Positions 24,796 through 33,455 of a DNA stretch of 64,000 bases are shown here, piece by piece; the first letter of the stretch is position 1, and every line of letters begins with the position of its first letter. Where the stretch lies: the NCBI GenBank assembly GCA_009929735.1, contig RZZU01000009.1:1-64000 (forward strand), written 5' to 3'. The translations under genes and the position numbers were made by a program. The stretch is from Clostridia bacterium (GTDB taxonomy: Bacteria > Bacillota > Clostridia > Lachnospirales > Anaerotignaceae). A model generated the notes under the pieces. The model was given only the letters and a program-made list of their open reading frames with translations, was not told where the DNA came from and searched no databases.

Positions 24796-25223
24796 ATCTT
24801 GTTTACCTCCTCGTCCAGCTTTGCTTTCATTGCTTCGATGCACAGCTTTCTACTGGTGCTTTTTGCAGGCTTTAAGAATGGTTTTGCCGGTTGCCCCGAT
24901 TTTCCGTATTCGATGATATTGCCTATCTTCGCATTGCTACCTCCGTCACGACGCGGTTCGGAAAAGCCTACTTTAACGTTGTGATTGCCATTTCTGTCCT
25001 GCAAAGTAGGTGAAAGTCCCAATGCAGCCACAAGCTCACCGGTGGAACGTGACGGATACTTTGTGTCACGACCAACCGCTGAATTCAAATTGGATTTTAC
25101 CTTATCAAGCACAACCTCACCACCAGCCTTAAGCACACGAGGCATAATTTCATCAGTTTTATCGTTCAACCGTGAAACCTTCAGTAGAAAGTCCTCCGGC
25201 ATTTTCATAGTTACTTTAGCCAC
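24792..25223 (-). CDS. HK97 gp10-like tail/morphogenesis protein, 143 aa
   Basis: Head-tail joining or tail completion protein. The helical opening (LLKVSRLNDKTDEIMPRVLK) and DTKYPSRSTGELVAALG are typical of the HK97-gp10 family. It overlaps both neighbours, indicating translational coupling in the connector module. Confidence 0.8.
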   Translation of the reverse strand: MAKVTMKMPEDFLLKVSRLNDKTDEIMPRVLKAGGEVVLDKVKSNLNSAVGRDTKYPSRSTGELVAALGLSPTLQDRNGNHNVKVGFSEPRRDGGSNAKIGNIIEYGKSGQPAKPFLKPAKSTSRKLCIEAMKAKLDEEVNKI

Positions 25224-25548
25224 TAGGTTTCACCTCCTTGGCGAGTACTTCAATGTACATTCCACGGCCTTTGACATCCTCCACAGAAGTAATTTCAAAT
25301 CTCCCGTCTGCACAAGAAATAAGCATTGCGGTCGTAACAGTGATACCGGGAATACATCGGAACCGGAAAAGGTCGGTGGCTTCCGAAAATGTGGCTCTGT
25401 TCGCCCATATTTCGGTGCCGTGCCGACCTTCTCGATATGCTCTGATAGAAGCAACAATATTGTCAGTCTCAGTGCTGAAGCCCTCCGAGTCTTTTATAGT
25501 TACTCTCATAATAATGTCAATAAAGGTGTTCATTTTTCCAAAGCTCAT
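25216..25548 (-). CDS. Head closure protein (head-tail adaptor), 110 aa
   Basis: A small beta-rich protein of the SPP1 gp16/HK97 gp8-type head-tail joining family: IDIIMRVTIKDSEGF, IRAYREGRHGTEIWANRA, FRFRCIPGITVTTAM and YIEVLAKEV. It stands between the adaptor and the gp10-like protein, as usual. Confidence 0.8.
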   Translation of the reverse strand: MSFGKMNTFIDIIMRVTIKDSEGFSTETDNIVASIRAYREGRHGTEIWANRATFSEATDLFRFRCIPGITVTTAMLISCADGRFEITSVEDVKGRGMYIEVLAKEVKPSG

Positions 25549-25551
25549 AAT

Positions 25552-25869
25552 CTACACCTTCCAATCCCGGTCAAGCCGTAGAAGTAAGTTCACCGTGTTC
25601 CAAACCTGCTGACCTGCCTGAACGCTATCGGAGAAGAAACCAGCCGTCGAGCCGTCTCTGCTTTCATAGAAATGGCTCGACAGCATGATTACTGCCTGTT
25701 CAGTGGTGGGTGGCATAGTGTTTTCCGTGTAATAACCCTCAGCGACATGCTGGTAACTCTCTGCGTAGGAGACGGCAGCTTTGATGTAATGTAGCAGAAG
25801 GCCGTCATCTGCATCATGAGTCAAAATCAAGTTTGCTTTTACTTTAGGGAGAAGATTATCTGTTGTCAT
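25552..25869 (-). CDS. Head-tail connector (gp6/gp15-like adaptor), 105 aa
   Basis: An all-helical small protein (LLLHYIKAAVSYAESYQHV, EQAVIMLSSHFYESRDG) matching the phage QLRG-type DNA-packaging connector family. It follows the capsid and head-fibre genes in the usual order. Confidence 0.8.
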   Translation of the reverse strand: MTTDNLLPKVKANLILTHDADDGLLLHYIKAAVSYAESYQHVAEGYYTENTMPPTTEQAVIMLSSHFYESRDGSTAGFFSDSVQAGQQVWNTVNLLLRLDRDWKV

Positions 25870-25891
25870 ACCGACCGCCTCCTTCCAATGA

Positions 25892-26107
25892 TTATTCGTC
25901 TGCTATCATCAGACCCGCCGCTTTTAGCTTGGTAAGTAGGGCATTGAAATCTGTTACCAGACCAGCTGTATCTGTTGCGGTACTGTCTGCCTGATTCTCT
26001 GCAACGGGAAGCCCCGTTACCGAGGCCTCCTGTTTAATCTCCAAAGTACCGCCGATGACGGTTTTATCGCCGCCCTGTTCGGTGTAATTCTTTGTGTTAT
26101 AGCTCAT
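25892..26107 (-). CDS. Small head-fibre-like protein, 71 aa
   Basis: A short protein with GGTLEIKQEASVTGLP in the middle and a C-terminal helix LVTDFNALLTKLKAAGLM. This resembles small head-fibre proteins encoded right after the capsid gene in Firmicute phages. Probably decorates the capsid; assignment rests mainly on position and overall pattern. Confidence 0.55.
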   Translation of the reverse strand: MSYNTKNYTEQGGDKTVIGGTLEIKQEASVTGLPVAENQADSTATDTAGLVTDFNALLTKLKAAGLMIADE

Positions 26108-26119
26108 AATGCACCTCCG

Positions 26120-27328
26120 TTAATCTTTCTGCTGAAGTACCTTAATGGCTTCAGGCAAAATCAATTTACCGTCTACACGCTGAGTAGCTACAAAGCCTAC
26201 CTGGCCAGTAACGGCAAAGAGTTCATTAAGTCTCTTAAATACTCTACCTTGACGGTCGGCTACCCAGTAGTAACTGAAATCACCGAATGCTATTGTCTTT
26301 GCTCCAGCTGCAATAGCAGGCACATAGGAAGATGTAAAAAGTGGACGGTTAAGAATAGTATCTGGGGTTCCAGCCTGGATAGATGGCTGCCATAAGTACT
26401 GACCTTGACCGTCTTTCAACTTACGAATTGCCTTTACTGTTGAGTCGTTCATGATGAATACGGACTTATTACGATAAGGTGCTTTTAACGAATAGAACAG
26501 GTCAAGCACTTCATCGAGAGTGATAGCTGTTGCTCCTGCAGTAGTGACACCTAATTGAGCGCCTCCTGTGGCTGCAAGGATACCAGTTGGTTTACCAGAA
26601 CCATCACCAATGAAGAAGGCTTCCTCTTCCTTGTTACCGATACGTCTTGCAAATTCCCTTGAAATATAAGGTTCAAGTTGGAATACACTATCGTTTAGAA
26701 GTTCCTCAGAAACCTTAATCATCGTACCCAACTTATAGGCCCCAATGGAAACTTGACCGAAGCTGTCATCACTTTCAGGGATTGTTCCTTCCTCATCAAT
26801 CCATGATGCTGTACCCTTAGATGCTACAACTGGAATTTTACGGTCACCAGAAGCAGTGGTAATAACTTTAGCCAGTCTACGGAAGATATTTTCATCCTCC
26901 AAAGCCTCTACAAGGGTTCTCTCAAACTCGTCAGGAACTAAGTATCCACCTTCCGAATCTGTACCGATCTTAAGAGCATTTTTTACAGTGGGATCAAGAC
27001 CCTCCCCGGCACGTGTACGCATAGCATTCCAGAATGCTTTTCTGTATTCGTCGGTTGCTCTATCGGTTTTGCCTTCCAGTTTGGGATTAGCAGGCTTTCC
27101 TGTTAAAGGGTTAGCCATAGGAGCGTTAAGTTCCGCATCCAAAATGGCCTGTTTTTCTAAACGGTCGATTTCCTTACCAAGAGCAATTACATCAGCTTCC
27201 ATTTTGTTATAAGTTGCCTCATCCTCAGCTGAAATCAAACCATCTGTGCCACGCTTGGTATCTAAGAACGCTTTGGTAGCGTCCCATGCTTTGGCGCGTT
27301 TCTCGCGCAGTTCTAAAATCTTGTTCAT
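26120..27328 (-). CDS. Major capsid protein, HK97 fold, 402 aa
   Basis: Capsid shell protein. An N-terminal charged coiled coil (~1-100, the delta scaffold region) precedes the HK97 core with SEGGYLVPDEFERTLVEAL, ASWIDEEGTIPESDDSFGQV and GDGSGKPTGIL. The coiled-coil part is probably removed by the adjacent ClpP-like protease. Length is typical. Confidence 0.95.
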   Translation of the reverse strand: MNKILELREKRAKAWDATKAFLDTKRGTDGLISAEDEATYNKMEADVIALGKEIDRLEKQAILDAELNAPMANPLTGKPANPKLEGKTDRATDEYRKAFWNAMRTRAGEGLDPTVKNALKIGTDSEGGYLVPDEFERTLVEALEDENIFRRLAKVITTASGDRKIPVVASKGTASWIDEEGTIPESDDSFGQVSIGAYKLGTMIKVSEELLNDSVFQLEPYISREFARRIGNKEEEAFFIGDGSGKPTGILAATGGAQLGVTTAGATAITLDEVLDLFYSLKAPYRNKSVFIMNDSTVKAIRKLKDGQGQYLWQPSIQAGTPDTILNRPLFTSSYVPAIAAGAKTIAFGDFSYYWVADRQGRVFKRLNELFAVTGQVGFVATQRVDGKLILPEAIKVLQQKD

Positions 27329-27343
27329 AATTTTTTCCTCCTA

Positions 27344-28042
27344 TTAATGAATGATGTTGTTGAGCCGCTTTTCCAGTGAATCAGCGGGTGTACCTTTTTG
27401 TACAGGTGTTTTCTTGGGACATACTTTATCAAGCAGCGAATTTGTGACTGCTCTACGACTAAACGCATAGGTGAAGTCGTCTTGTTGAATATGCTTTTTC
27501 TCATCCTCCAAAATTTCATCTGCAAAGCCGAGTTCAATTGCTTTATTTGCATTCAGCCAGGTCTCTGCATCCATGAGGTGAGAAAGCTTGGTCCTTGATA
27601 AACCGGTCTTGATTTCATAAGCATTGATGATGCTTTCCTTTACCTCCGAAAGCATGGCTATAGCTTTTTGCATCTCTTCGCTGTCACCAATGGCTACAGT
27701 CAATGGGTTATGCACCATCATCAGCGCAGTAGGTGCCATAAACACAGTTGTTCCTGCCATAGCGATTACGGAGGCGGCAGATGCTGCGATGCCATCAATC
27801 TTGATGGTCACTTTGCCTTTATAGTCCATTAGCATGGTGTAAATCTGGCTTGCTGCAATGCAATCACCCCCCGGTGAATTCAGCCAAATAACAATGTCAC
27901 CCTCACCAGCAAACAAATCTGATTTGAAAGCCTTAGGAGTGACATCATCATCAAACCATGATTCCTCGGCAATTACGCCGTCGAGGTAGAGCATTCGAGT
28001 GTCGGATTTTTCATCCTTGACCCAGTTCCAAAATTTGTTCAT
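27344..28042 (-). CDS. ClpP-like prohead protease, 232 aa
   Basis: Matures the capsid. ClpP/S14 fold with WLNSPGGDCIAASQIY, nucleophile serine in IAASAASVIAMAG and catalytic histidine in LMMVHNP. It lies between portal and capsid genes; its start overlaps the portal stop by 4 bp. Confidence 0.95.
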   Translation of the reverse strand: MNKFWNWVKDEKSDTRMLYLDGVIAEESWFDDDVTPKAFKSDLFAGEGDIVIWLNSPGGDCIAASQIYTMLMDYKGKVTIKIDGIAASAASVIAMAGTTVFMAPTALMMVHNPLTVAIGDSEEMQKAIAMLSEVKESIINAYEIKTGLSRTKLSHLMDAETWLNANKAIELGFADEILEDEKKHIQQDDFTYAFSRRAVTNSLLDKVCPKKTPVQKGTPADSLEKRLNNIIH

Positions 28043-29295
28043 TCGGTTTCCTCCAATCTTGTCGTATTCGCGAACGCACCAGCGTCCTGTAATTTGGTCA
28101 TTGCTCCATTAATGAGATAAAGATCACCTCCAAGTTCCTCCGGAATTCGGTCAAGGTTCTCAAGCTCTCTGATGTCATTCGCACTCATCCAGCCATTTTG
28201 TCTAGCCGTTGCGTAGCCACTCATACGGCTTACATAATCTCCTCGAAGCAGACCGTCTACATTAAATTTGATAAACACAGTGGATTTTTCACTTGCCATG
28301 AGAAGAGAACGGAACATATTTTGTTCCCATCGCACTACCCAAGGATCAAGTGTGTATTTCACAAACTCTAAGGATTGTTGCTCAATATTTGAAAAGCTAC
28401 TTTTTTCAAGATCAGCCAGCATATGTGGTGGTACTCTAAAAATACGGGCAATTTCATTGATCTGAAATTTCCGTGTTTCAAGAAACTGTGCTTGCTCTGG
28501 AGGGATACCTATTTGCTGATACTTCATGCCCTCTTCCAGTACAGCTACCCTATGAGAGTTAGTTGAACCTTGATAGGCAGCGTTCCAGCTGTCCTTTACT
28601 TTCTGTGGGTCTTTGATTGTTCCGGGATGCTCCAACACACCACCAGGTGCAGCACCATTAGCAAAGAACTTAGCTCCGTATTCTTCCGTAGCCATGGCAA
28701 GTCCAATGGCATTTTTAGCCATAGCAATGGGTGAATAACCCACTAATCCATCAAACCCTAAGCCAGGGATATGAAGTACATCAGATGGGTCCAGATAGAC
28801 CAGGCTGTCTTTGCCAAGGGTAGGTGCATCCTCTATGCTTCGCTGATATAAATAAAAAAGCCGTCCGTTTTTATCACGGTCGACTGTCATTTTGTTTGGC
28901 ATTAGGGGATAGAGAGCGATAACCTCACCACGGGCATTTCGGATAATCTGTGCATAGGCATTTCCCCATAATAAAAGATGACTCATCAGCGTTTCACGAA
29001 ACGTAAATGAAGTCATCTCAGGGTTTGGCTCATCATGGAGCAATTTATATAACGGATGTTTTAAATATTTTTCTTTGCCACCGCTATCGTTGTATTTATA
29101 AACATGAAGCGGAAGTCCAGCTAATGTTTCAGCTAATATTCTCACGCATGAGTAGACTGCCGTCATCTGCATTGCCGTATGTTCATTGACAGGCTTTCCA
29201 GCAGTAGTTCCTCCGAAAAAGAAACTGTATCGGCTACCGCCAAGACTATCTTTAGGCTTATCACGAGCCTTAAATAACCCTTGTAATATTCCCAT
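28039..29295 (-). CDS. Phage portal protein, HK97 type, 418 aa
   Basis: Dodecameric DNA channel at the capsid vertex. Contains EHTAMQMTAVYSCVRILAET, FRETLMSHLLLWGNAYAQII and the typical IARIFRVPPHML. Two starts are possible: ATG at 29295 (MGILQG) or at 29301, both close to an AAGGAG site. The first gives the usual portal N-terminus. Confidence 0.95.
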   Translation of the reverse strand: MGILQGLFKARDKPKDSLGGSRYSFFFGGTTAGKPVNEHTAMQMTAVYSCVRILAETLAGLPLHVYKYNDSGGKEKYLKHPLYKLLHDEPNPEMTSFTFRETLMSHLLLWGNAYAQIIRNARGEVIALYPLMPNKMTVDRDKNGRLFYLYQRSIEDAPTLGKDSLVYLDPSDVLHIPGLGFDGLVGYSPIAMAKNAIGLAMATEEYGAKFFANGAAPGGVLEHPGTIKDPQKVKDSWNAAYQGSTNSHRVAVLEEGMKYQQIGIPPEQAQFLETRKFQINEIARIFRVPPHMLADLEKSSFSNIEQQSLEFVKYTLDPWVVRWEQNMFRSLLMASEKSTVFIKFNVDGLLRGDYVSRMSGYATARQNGWMSANDIRELENLDRIPEELGGDLYLINGAMTKLQDAGAFANTTRLEETE

Positions 29296-29324
29296 TGACA
29301 TCACTCTCCTTAAAAATGGGCATG

Positions 29325-29354
29325 AAAAAAGCACCTATTCAGCTATAGATGCTC
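29325..29354 (-). terminator. Intrinsic terminator after the 121-aa moron gene
   Basis: On the minus strand AGCATCTATAG pairs with ATAGGTGCT around a short loop and TTTTTTC follows. It lies just past the stop of the 121-aa gene and before the portal gene. Confidence 0.7.
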
Positions 29355-29366
29355 TTATGTGTCTTA

Positions 29367-29732
29367 TTAATTAAGATTAGGCAGCTTTAATTCTCCTGTC
29401 TTAATTTTTGCTACTGTTTCTTTTGCTTTAGCAACTGCTTCAGGTAGAACCCTTGGGTCCGACCCGTCTATTTGCTCCAAAACGTATAATACTTTTTCTG
29501 ATTTTATAATTCGGATAGCTGAATTCACCCTTGTTCTTGTGCCGCCTGTGTCTTTATCGTAATACCCGTGTTGGTTTGAATGGTATTCATCTATCAACTT
29601 GCTTTTTAGTATCTTATCATCAAGTTCTTTAATCCTTGTCAGCAAATCAGCCATGTATAATCCTAAAAAGGACTGACCTGCAGATTTTATATCATCATTA
29701 ATCTTATCAATGCTCCTATGTTCTTTTTCCAT
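29367..29732 (-). CDS. Unknown protein, probable moron, 121 aa
   Basis: A charged, mainly helical protein (ADLLTRIKELDDKILKSKLI) with no recognised domain. It sits alone between the large terminase and the portal gene, a place where these genes are normally adjacent. It has its own extended -10 promoter (29757-29765) and its own terminator. This is the layout of a moron: an extra gene expressed independently, possibly from the prophage. Function unknown. Confidence 0.65.
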   Translation of the reverse strand: MEKEHRSIDKINDDIKSAGQSFLGLYMADLLTRIKELDDKILKSKLIDEYHSNQHGYYDKDTGGTRTRVNSAIRIIKSEKVLYVLEQIDGSDPRVLPEAVAKAKETVAKIKTGELKLPNLN

Positions 29733-29756
29733 CTTTTACACCTCCACCTTTCCTTA

Positions 29757-29765
29757 ATTATAGCA
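29757..29765 (-). promoter_or_regulatory. Extended -10 promoter for the moron gene
   Basis: On the minus strand TGCTATAAT is a perfect extended -10 box (TATAAT at 29757-29762). No good -35 is seen, which is usual with an extended -10. It lies 24 bp upstream of the 121-aa gene. Confidence 0.6.
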
Positions 29766-29817
29766 TGGTAAAGTGCAGCTGGCGTATGATTTTAAAGAAT
29801 CAAAGGATGGTTGCAAA

Positions 29818-31473
29818 TCAAAATATTAATAAACCCCTTTCATCATAAACAGAAGAACCCGTATCTACGCCACAACGAATTGCACGATCAAGTGCCATAA
29901 TGGTTGCTACGGCACCGTCAATTTTCTCAGTTGACTTTTCCTTATCCGCCTTTATATTCCCTGCAGGATCTGTTCGGATATAGATGTTATCCATCATCCA
30001 ACGAAGAATCGGATGCCCACCGTGAGCAATCTTTTGTTCCAAGGTCAGTTTCATCAGTTCTTTGGTTGGCGGTGACATATCTTTAAAGCCTTGACCGAAG
30101 GGAACCACTGTAAAGCCAAGGTTTTCTAGATTCTGCGTCATTTGCACAGCACCCCATCGGTCGAAGGCAATTTCTCTAATGTTATATTTCGTACCAAGTT
30201 CCTCAATAAAAGTTTCAATGAAACCATAATGCACAACATTGCCTTCCGTGGTTTTAAGAAACCCTTGCTTTTCCCATACATCATAATTTACATGGTCTCG
30301 TCGAACACGCAAATCGATGTTATCCTCCGGTATCCAGAAGAACGGCAATACAGTGTATTTATCGTCCTCGTCCAAAGGGGGAAAGACCAGAACGAAAGCT
30401 GTAATGTCTGTACTGCTCGATAGGTCCAGTCCTCCGTAGCAGACTCGCCCACTCAGTGATTCTGGGTCAACAGCAAATGCACAGGCATCCCATTTTTCCA
30501 TCGGCATCCAGCGCACCGCCTGTTTTACCCATTGATTAAGCCTAAGCTGCCTAAAACTGTTCTCCTCGGCTGGGTTTTGCCTTGCTGATTCAAAGGCTGC
30601 TTTAACTTTATCCATACTAACCGTAATGCCAAGCGATGGATTTGCTTTCTTCCATACCTTCGGATCAGTCCAGTCATCCTCTAAAGCAGCACCATATATG
30701 ACAGGGTAGAAAGTAGGATCATTTTTTCTTCCATCTATGATATCCAAAGCCTTCTGATGTACTTCCCAGCAAATGCTGTTCTGATTGTCCCCGGCAGTGG
30801 TTATAAGGAAATACAGTGGCTGCATTCTGGCATCACCACTTCCTTTTGTCATAACATCAAAGAGCTTTCTGTTCGGTTGGGTGTGAAGTTCGTCAAATAC
30901 CACACCATGGGTATTAAAACCGTGCTTGTTGCTGACATCGGCTGACAGCACTTGATAAATACTGCCCGTCGGTTGATAGATGAGTCGCTTTGTAGAGTCA
31001 AGAATCTTCACTCGTTTTGCTAAAGCCGGGCACATCCGCACCATATCCGCCGCAACATTAAAAACAATGGATGCCTGATTACGATCAGCTGCACAGCCGT
31101 AAACCTCGGCACGTTCCTCGTTATCTCCGCAGGTGAGCAACAGGGCAACAGCCGCCGCAAGCTCACTTTTTCCCATCTTTTTCGGTATTTCTACATAAGC
31201 GGTATTGAACTGCCGATAGCCATTAGGCTTTAGAATTCCGAATACATCACGGATAATCCGCTCTTGCCAATCGATTAATTCAAATGGCTTACCCGCCCAT
31301 GTTCCTTTGGTATGAGAGAGTGCCTCGATAAAGGCTACGGCATAATCAGCGGTGGACTTATCGTAGACTGAATCCGCTGCCTTAAATATTGTTGGTGTGT
31401 ATTTCTTAAGTTTTCGTATATCCGCCACCTCCTTCCAAGCATAAAAATAGACCTGCATCATGCAAGCCTTCAA
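29818..31473 (-). CDS. Terminase large subunit, 551 aa
   Basis: ATP-driven DNA packaging motor with nuclease. Walker A-like VEIPKKMGKSELAAA and Walker B GVVFDELHTQ are in the N-terminal half. The RNase H-like nuclease shows CYGGLDLSSSTDITAF, EIAFDRWGAVQMT and STEKIDGAVATIMALDRAI with its acidic residues. The start is uncertain: a TTG at 31473 or ATG at 31461 are possible, and a strong AAGGAGGTG occurs inside the frame near 31425 without a standard start after it. Confidence 0.95.
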   Translation of the reverse strand: MKACMMQVYFYAWKEVADIRKLKKYTPTIFKAADSVYDKSTADYAVAFIEALSHTKGTWAGKPFELIDWQERIIRDVFGILKPNGYRQFNTAYVEIPKKMGKSELAAAVALLLTCGDNEERAEVYGCAADRNQASIVFNVAADMVRMCPALAKRVKILDSTKRLIYQPTGSIYQVLSADVSNKHGFNTHGVVFDELHTQPNRKLFDVMTKGSGDARMQPLYFLITTAGDNQNSICWEVHQKALDIIDGRKNDPTFYPVIYGAALEDDWTDPKVWKKANPSLGITVSMDKVKAAFESARQNPAEENSFRQLRLNQWVKQAVRWMPMEKWDACAFAVDPESLSGRVCYGGLDLSSSTDITAFVLVFPPLDEDDKYTVLPFFWIPEDNIDLRVRRDHVNYDVWEKQGFLKTTEGNVVHYGFIETFIEELGTKYNIREIAFDRWGAVQMTQNLENLGFTVVPFGQGFKDMSPPTKELMKLTLEQKIAHGGHPILRWMMDNIYIRTDPAGNIKADKEKSTEKIDGAVATIMALDRAIRCGVDTGSSVYDERGLLIF

Positions 31474-31485
31474 ATCTATCTATAC

Positions 31486-31516
31486 GAGAAACAGAGCCAT
31501 TTTTGGCACTGTTCTC
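31486..31516 (-). promoter_or_regulatory. Long hairpin between DUF5049 and terminase genes
   Basis: On the minus strand GAGAACAGTGCC pairs with GGCTCTGTTTCTC around a 6-nt A-rich loop. No T-run follows, so it looks like an RNA processing or regulatory hairpin rather than a terminator, ahead of the large terminase gene. Confidence 0.45.
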
Positions 31517-31533
31517 TTATTGGTCTGAACTAT

Positions 31534-31713
31534 TTAATTCTCTTCGCCAGTCAGAATAAAACGGGCATAGGCACCAGTGTTATCAATAAGGTAAGCAAGT
31601 AGCTCATCGTAGCCTTCTCGCAGAGCGATTTCCTGTACCTTCCTAACATCAAACATATTCGTTTCACCCGTGTCTCGGATGGCAAGTATCTGTTCCTTTA
31701 TCTTCTTATCCAT
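31534..31713 (-). CDS. DUF5049 small protein, 59 aa
   Basis: A short frame with a strong AAAGGAGG site 7 bp before the ATG at 31713. The product begins MDKKIKEQILAIRDTGETNM and contains FDVRKVQEIALREGYDELL, the DUF5049 pattern. It overlaps the stop of the GGCT gene and is the last gene of the amidoligase-GGCT-DUF5049 set. Function unknown; the set recurs in clostridial phages. Confidence 0.8.
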   Translation of the reverse strand: MDKKIKEQILAIRDTGETNMFDVRKVQEIALREGYDELLAYLIDNTGAYARFILTGEEN

Positions 31714-32155
31714 TCTCGACCTCCTTTGAATCCTCTACAGCCTGTTTTAGAATACTGATATCAAAATCTGCACTCTTGTAACCTTCTAAGATAACACTGT
31801 AATAATAGCAGCTTGGAGTACCAAGTGGTCTGCCATCATTCATGATATACACCATAGTTTCTATATTCTTTTTCCCAAGCTTAACTTTGACCTTTTCCTT
31901 TCGATAGAGAAAGGGAAAACCCTCGTAGCGATCGAGTGCCGCTTCGTCTGCAGGGGTAATCTCCCACAGTAGACATGGCACTGTCTTGCCCTTTAAAGGC
32001 TCCACGGTTGCCACAGAGCCGCCGTGTCCGCCTCGAAACAATAACTGGTAGTCCTTTAAAACAACCGGCCCAACTGACTTTGCTGTGGGGCAACGGTGCG
32101 CCATTTGTTCAAGATTAAGGTTTGAGCCATAGGCGAGATAGAATATTTTATTCAT
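31706..32155 (-). CDS. Gamma-glutamylcyclotransferase-like (GGCT/AIG2) protein, 149 aa
   Basis: Shows the family's opening FYLAYGSNLNLEQM (the YGSN glycine-rich binding loop) and DRYEGFPFLYRKEKV with the catalytic-type glutamate region. GGCT enzymes release 5-oxoproline from gamma-glutamyl amines. The start at 32155 follows an AAGGAGG site. It lies next to an amidoligase, the classic pairing of a gamma-glutamyl ligase with an enzyme that removes the same bond. Confidence 0.85.
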   Translation of the reverse strand: MNKIFYLAYGSNLNLEQMAHRCPTAKSVGPVVLKDYQLLFRGGHGGSVATVEPLKGKTVPCLLWEITPADEAALDRYEGFPFLYRKEKVKVKLGKKNIETMVYIMNDGRPLGTPSCYYYSVILEGYKSADFDISILKQAVEDSKEVENG

Positions 32156-32190
32156 TGTCTTTGTCCTCCTTATTTTTGCAAGACAACCGC

Positions 32191-33090
32191 TCAGGCTGCC
32201 CGAAATCGCCACGCTGCCGAGCCTTCTAAGTGGGTGGTCAAATGTTCACGGCAGTTTGCGAATTCCTCGCCAATAAAACCGATGCGGTTGAGGTAGGTTC
32301 GCATTGCAAACTTTTCATTCTCAACCTGCGGTTTCTTTGCAGAGGCACACTTTTGTGTCAAGGCTTGGTTGTTCAGTGCAAGGGCGAGAACAATGTAGCT
32401 TCTAATCTTGCCTGCGTGAAGTTCGCTGTTAAATCCTCTTAGTTCGACCGTGTGATTTCCGTTGAAAAAGCTGTGAAGGTTAAGAAAATGGTATCGGCTT
32501 GAATGATAATGCCTGTCGGTGCTTTCGCTATAACCCTCATACCAAATGCTCTCAATCTGTGCCAGCGTTTTTGGTTTCTTTCGGTTGATTTTTTCCACCA
32601 AAATCTCATCCATCTTTTTGCAGTAACCCATTCGTGAAGGTGCTATTTGCAATGCCTTGTAAAAAAGGTCATTCTTGCTTGCGATGATGTTTACAAAGTT
32701 TCGTATGCTCCTTGCCGTGTGCCCTGCCCCATCTAAGTGGATGTGTATTCCGCAGGAGTTGTTGGTGAAGGCTCCTGCTTTGCGTAGCTCGCGTACCAAC
32801 TCCTGCAATGTTTCAATATCCCCTTGGTAGGTTAGGATAGGACTTACAAGCTCTACGCTGTATTCTCTGGTTGCTGCAACCTTCTGCCGTCCTTGTTTCT
32901 TCTGGCAAGAGATGCTACCGTCGCTCATAATTTTCCAAACCCGTCCGTCAGCGGTTGTAATCTTCTTAGTGTCGTAATAATCGCCTGTGTTCACAACCGT
33001 CCCGTTTAGGTATTCGGCTGCAACCTTGGCCGCTTCGTTTCTTGTTATTCCTGTGAACTCAATTTCAATTCCAAAATTCTTGTTTAGCAT
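32191..33090 (-). CDS. Amidoligase-family protein, 299 aa
   Basis: A COOH-NH2 ligase of the glutamine-synthetase-like amidoligase family. It begins NFGIEIEFTG (metal-binding glutamates) and has NNSCGIHIHLDGAGHT (His-x-His) and HTVELRGFNSELHAGKI, all hallmark motifs. The enzyme would use ATP to link an amine to a gamma-glutamyl-type carboxylate on a peptide or small molecule. The C-terminal ~45 residues (VENEKFAMRTYLNRIGFIGE) are shared with the 265-aa protein at 33448-34245. It has its own conserved promoter-like element upstream. Confidence 0.9.
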   Translation of the reverse strand: MLNKNFGIEIEFTGITRNEAAKVAAEYLNGTVVNTGDYYDTKKITTADGRVWKIMSDGSISCQKKQGRQKVAATREYSVELVSPILTYQGDIETLQELVRELRKAGAFTNNSCGIHIHLDGAGHTARSIRNFVNIIASKNDLFYKALQIAPSRMGYCKKMDEILVEKINRKKPKTLAQIESIWYEGYSESTDRHYHSSRYHFLNLHSFFNGNHTVELRGFNSELHAGKIRSYIVLALALNNQALTQKCASAKKPQVENEKFAMRTYLNRIGFIGEEFANCREHLTTHLEGSAAWRFRAA

Positions 33091-33133
33091 TTATTCTTGC
33101 TCCTTTTAAAGTGTATTTGTCTCTTTCAACATG

Positions 33134-33168
33134 TACATATATCACTCTAAAAGGCTTATATAGCAAGA
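33134..33168 (-). promoter_or_regulatory. Conserved promoter-like element, copy 2 (upstream of amidoligase)
   Basis: TTGCTA (33161-33166) and TATATG (33136-33141) on the minus strand, 19 bp apart, with GAGTGATATATGTA conserved. It lies 45 bp before the amidoligase start. Confidence 0.6.
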
Positions 33169-33227
33169 CAATTATCCGATATAAACACACAAATTTTCTT
33201 CCATTTATGGCTTAGAATGTGTGTACT

Positions 33228-33455
33228 TTATTCTTCGATTTTCCTGCACAAATCCTCCCCGTAGACCACATTTAAAGAAGAACCATTCTCCCAACGAACC
33301 ATGATACTGCCTGTATCATCGACTCCATTGACAATTCCTTTCGTTCCGATAGGAGGTGCTTGGAAATCGTCCATACGAACAAGTTCTACTCGGCATCCCA
33401 CTGGGTATTGCTTGCGGATGCGTTCTACAGTTTCTCTTGAAGGGAAATTATTCAT
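33228..33455 (-). CDS. DUF4314 protein, 75 aa
   Basis: Matches DUF4314: VERIRKQYPVGCRVELVRMD, then APPIGTKGIVNGVDDTGSI and a C-terminal YGEDLCRKIEE. The fold is a small SH3-like beta barrel by sequence pattern. It starts 8 bp inside the end of the 265-aa protein gene. DUF4314 is a frequent partner of amidoligase blocks in clostridial phages; function unknown. Confidence 0.85.
   Translation of the reverse strand: MNNFPSRETVERIRKQYPVGCRVELVRMDDFQAPPIGTKGIVNGVDDTGSIMVRWENGSSLNVVYGEDLCRKIEE

Noticed and set aside
24985..25581. 198-codon open frame on the plus strand opposite the connector genes
   Set aside because: It is antisense to three overlapping, well-ordered head-tail genes and has no ribosome site.
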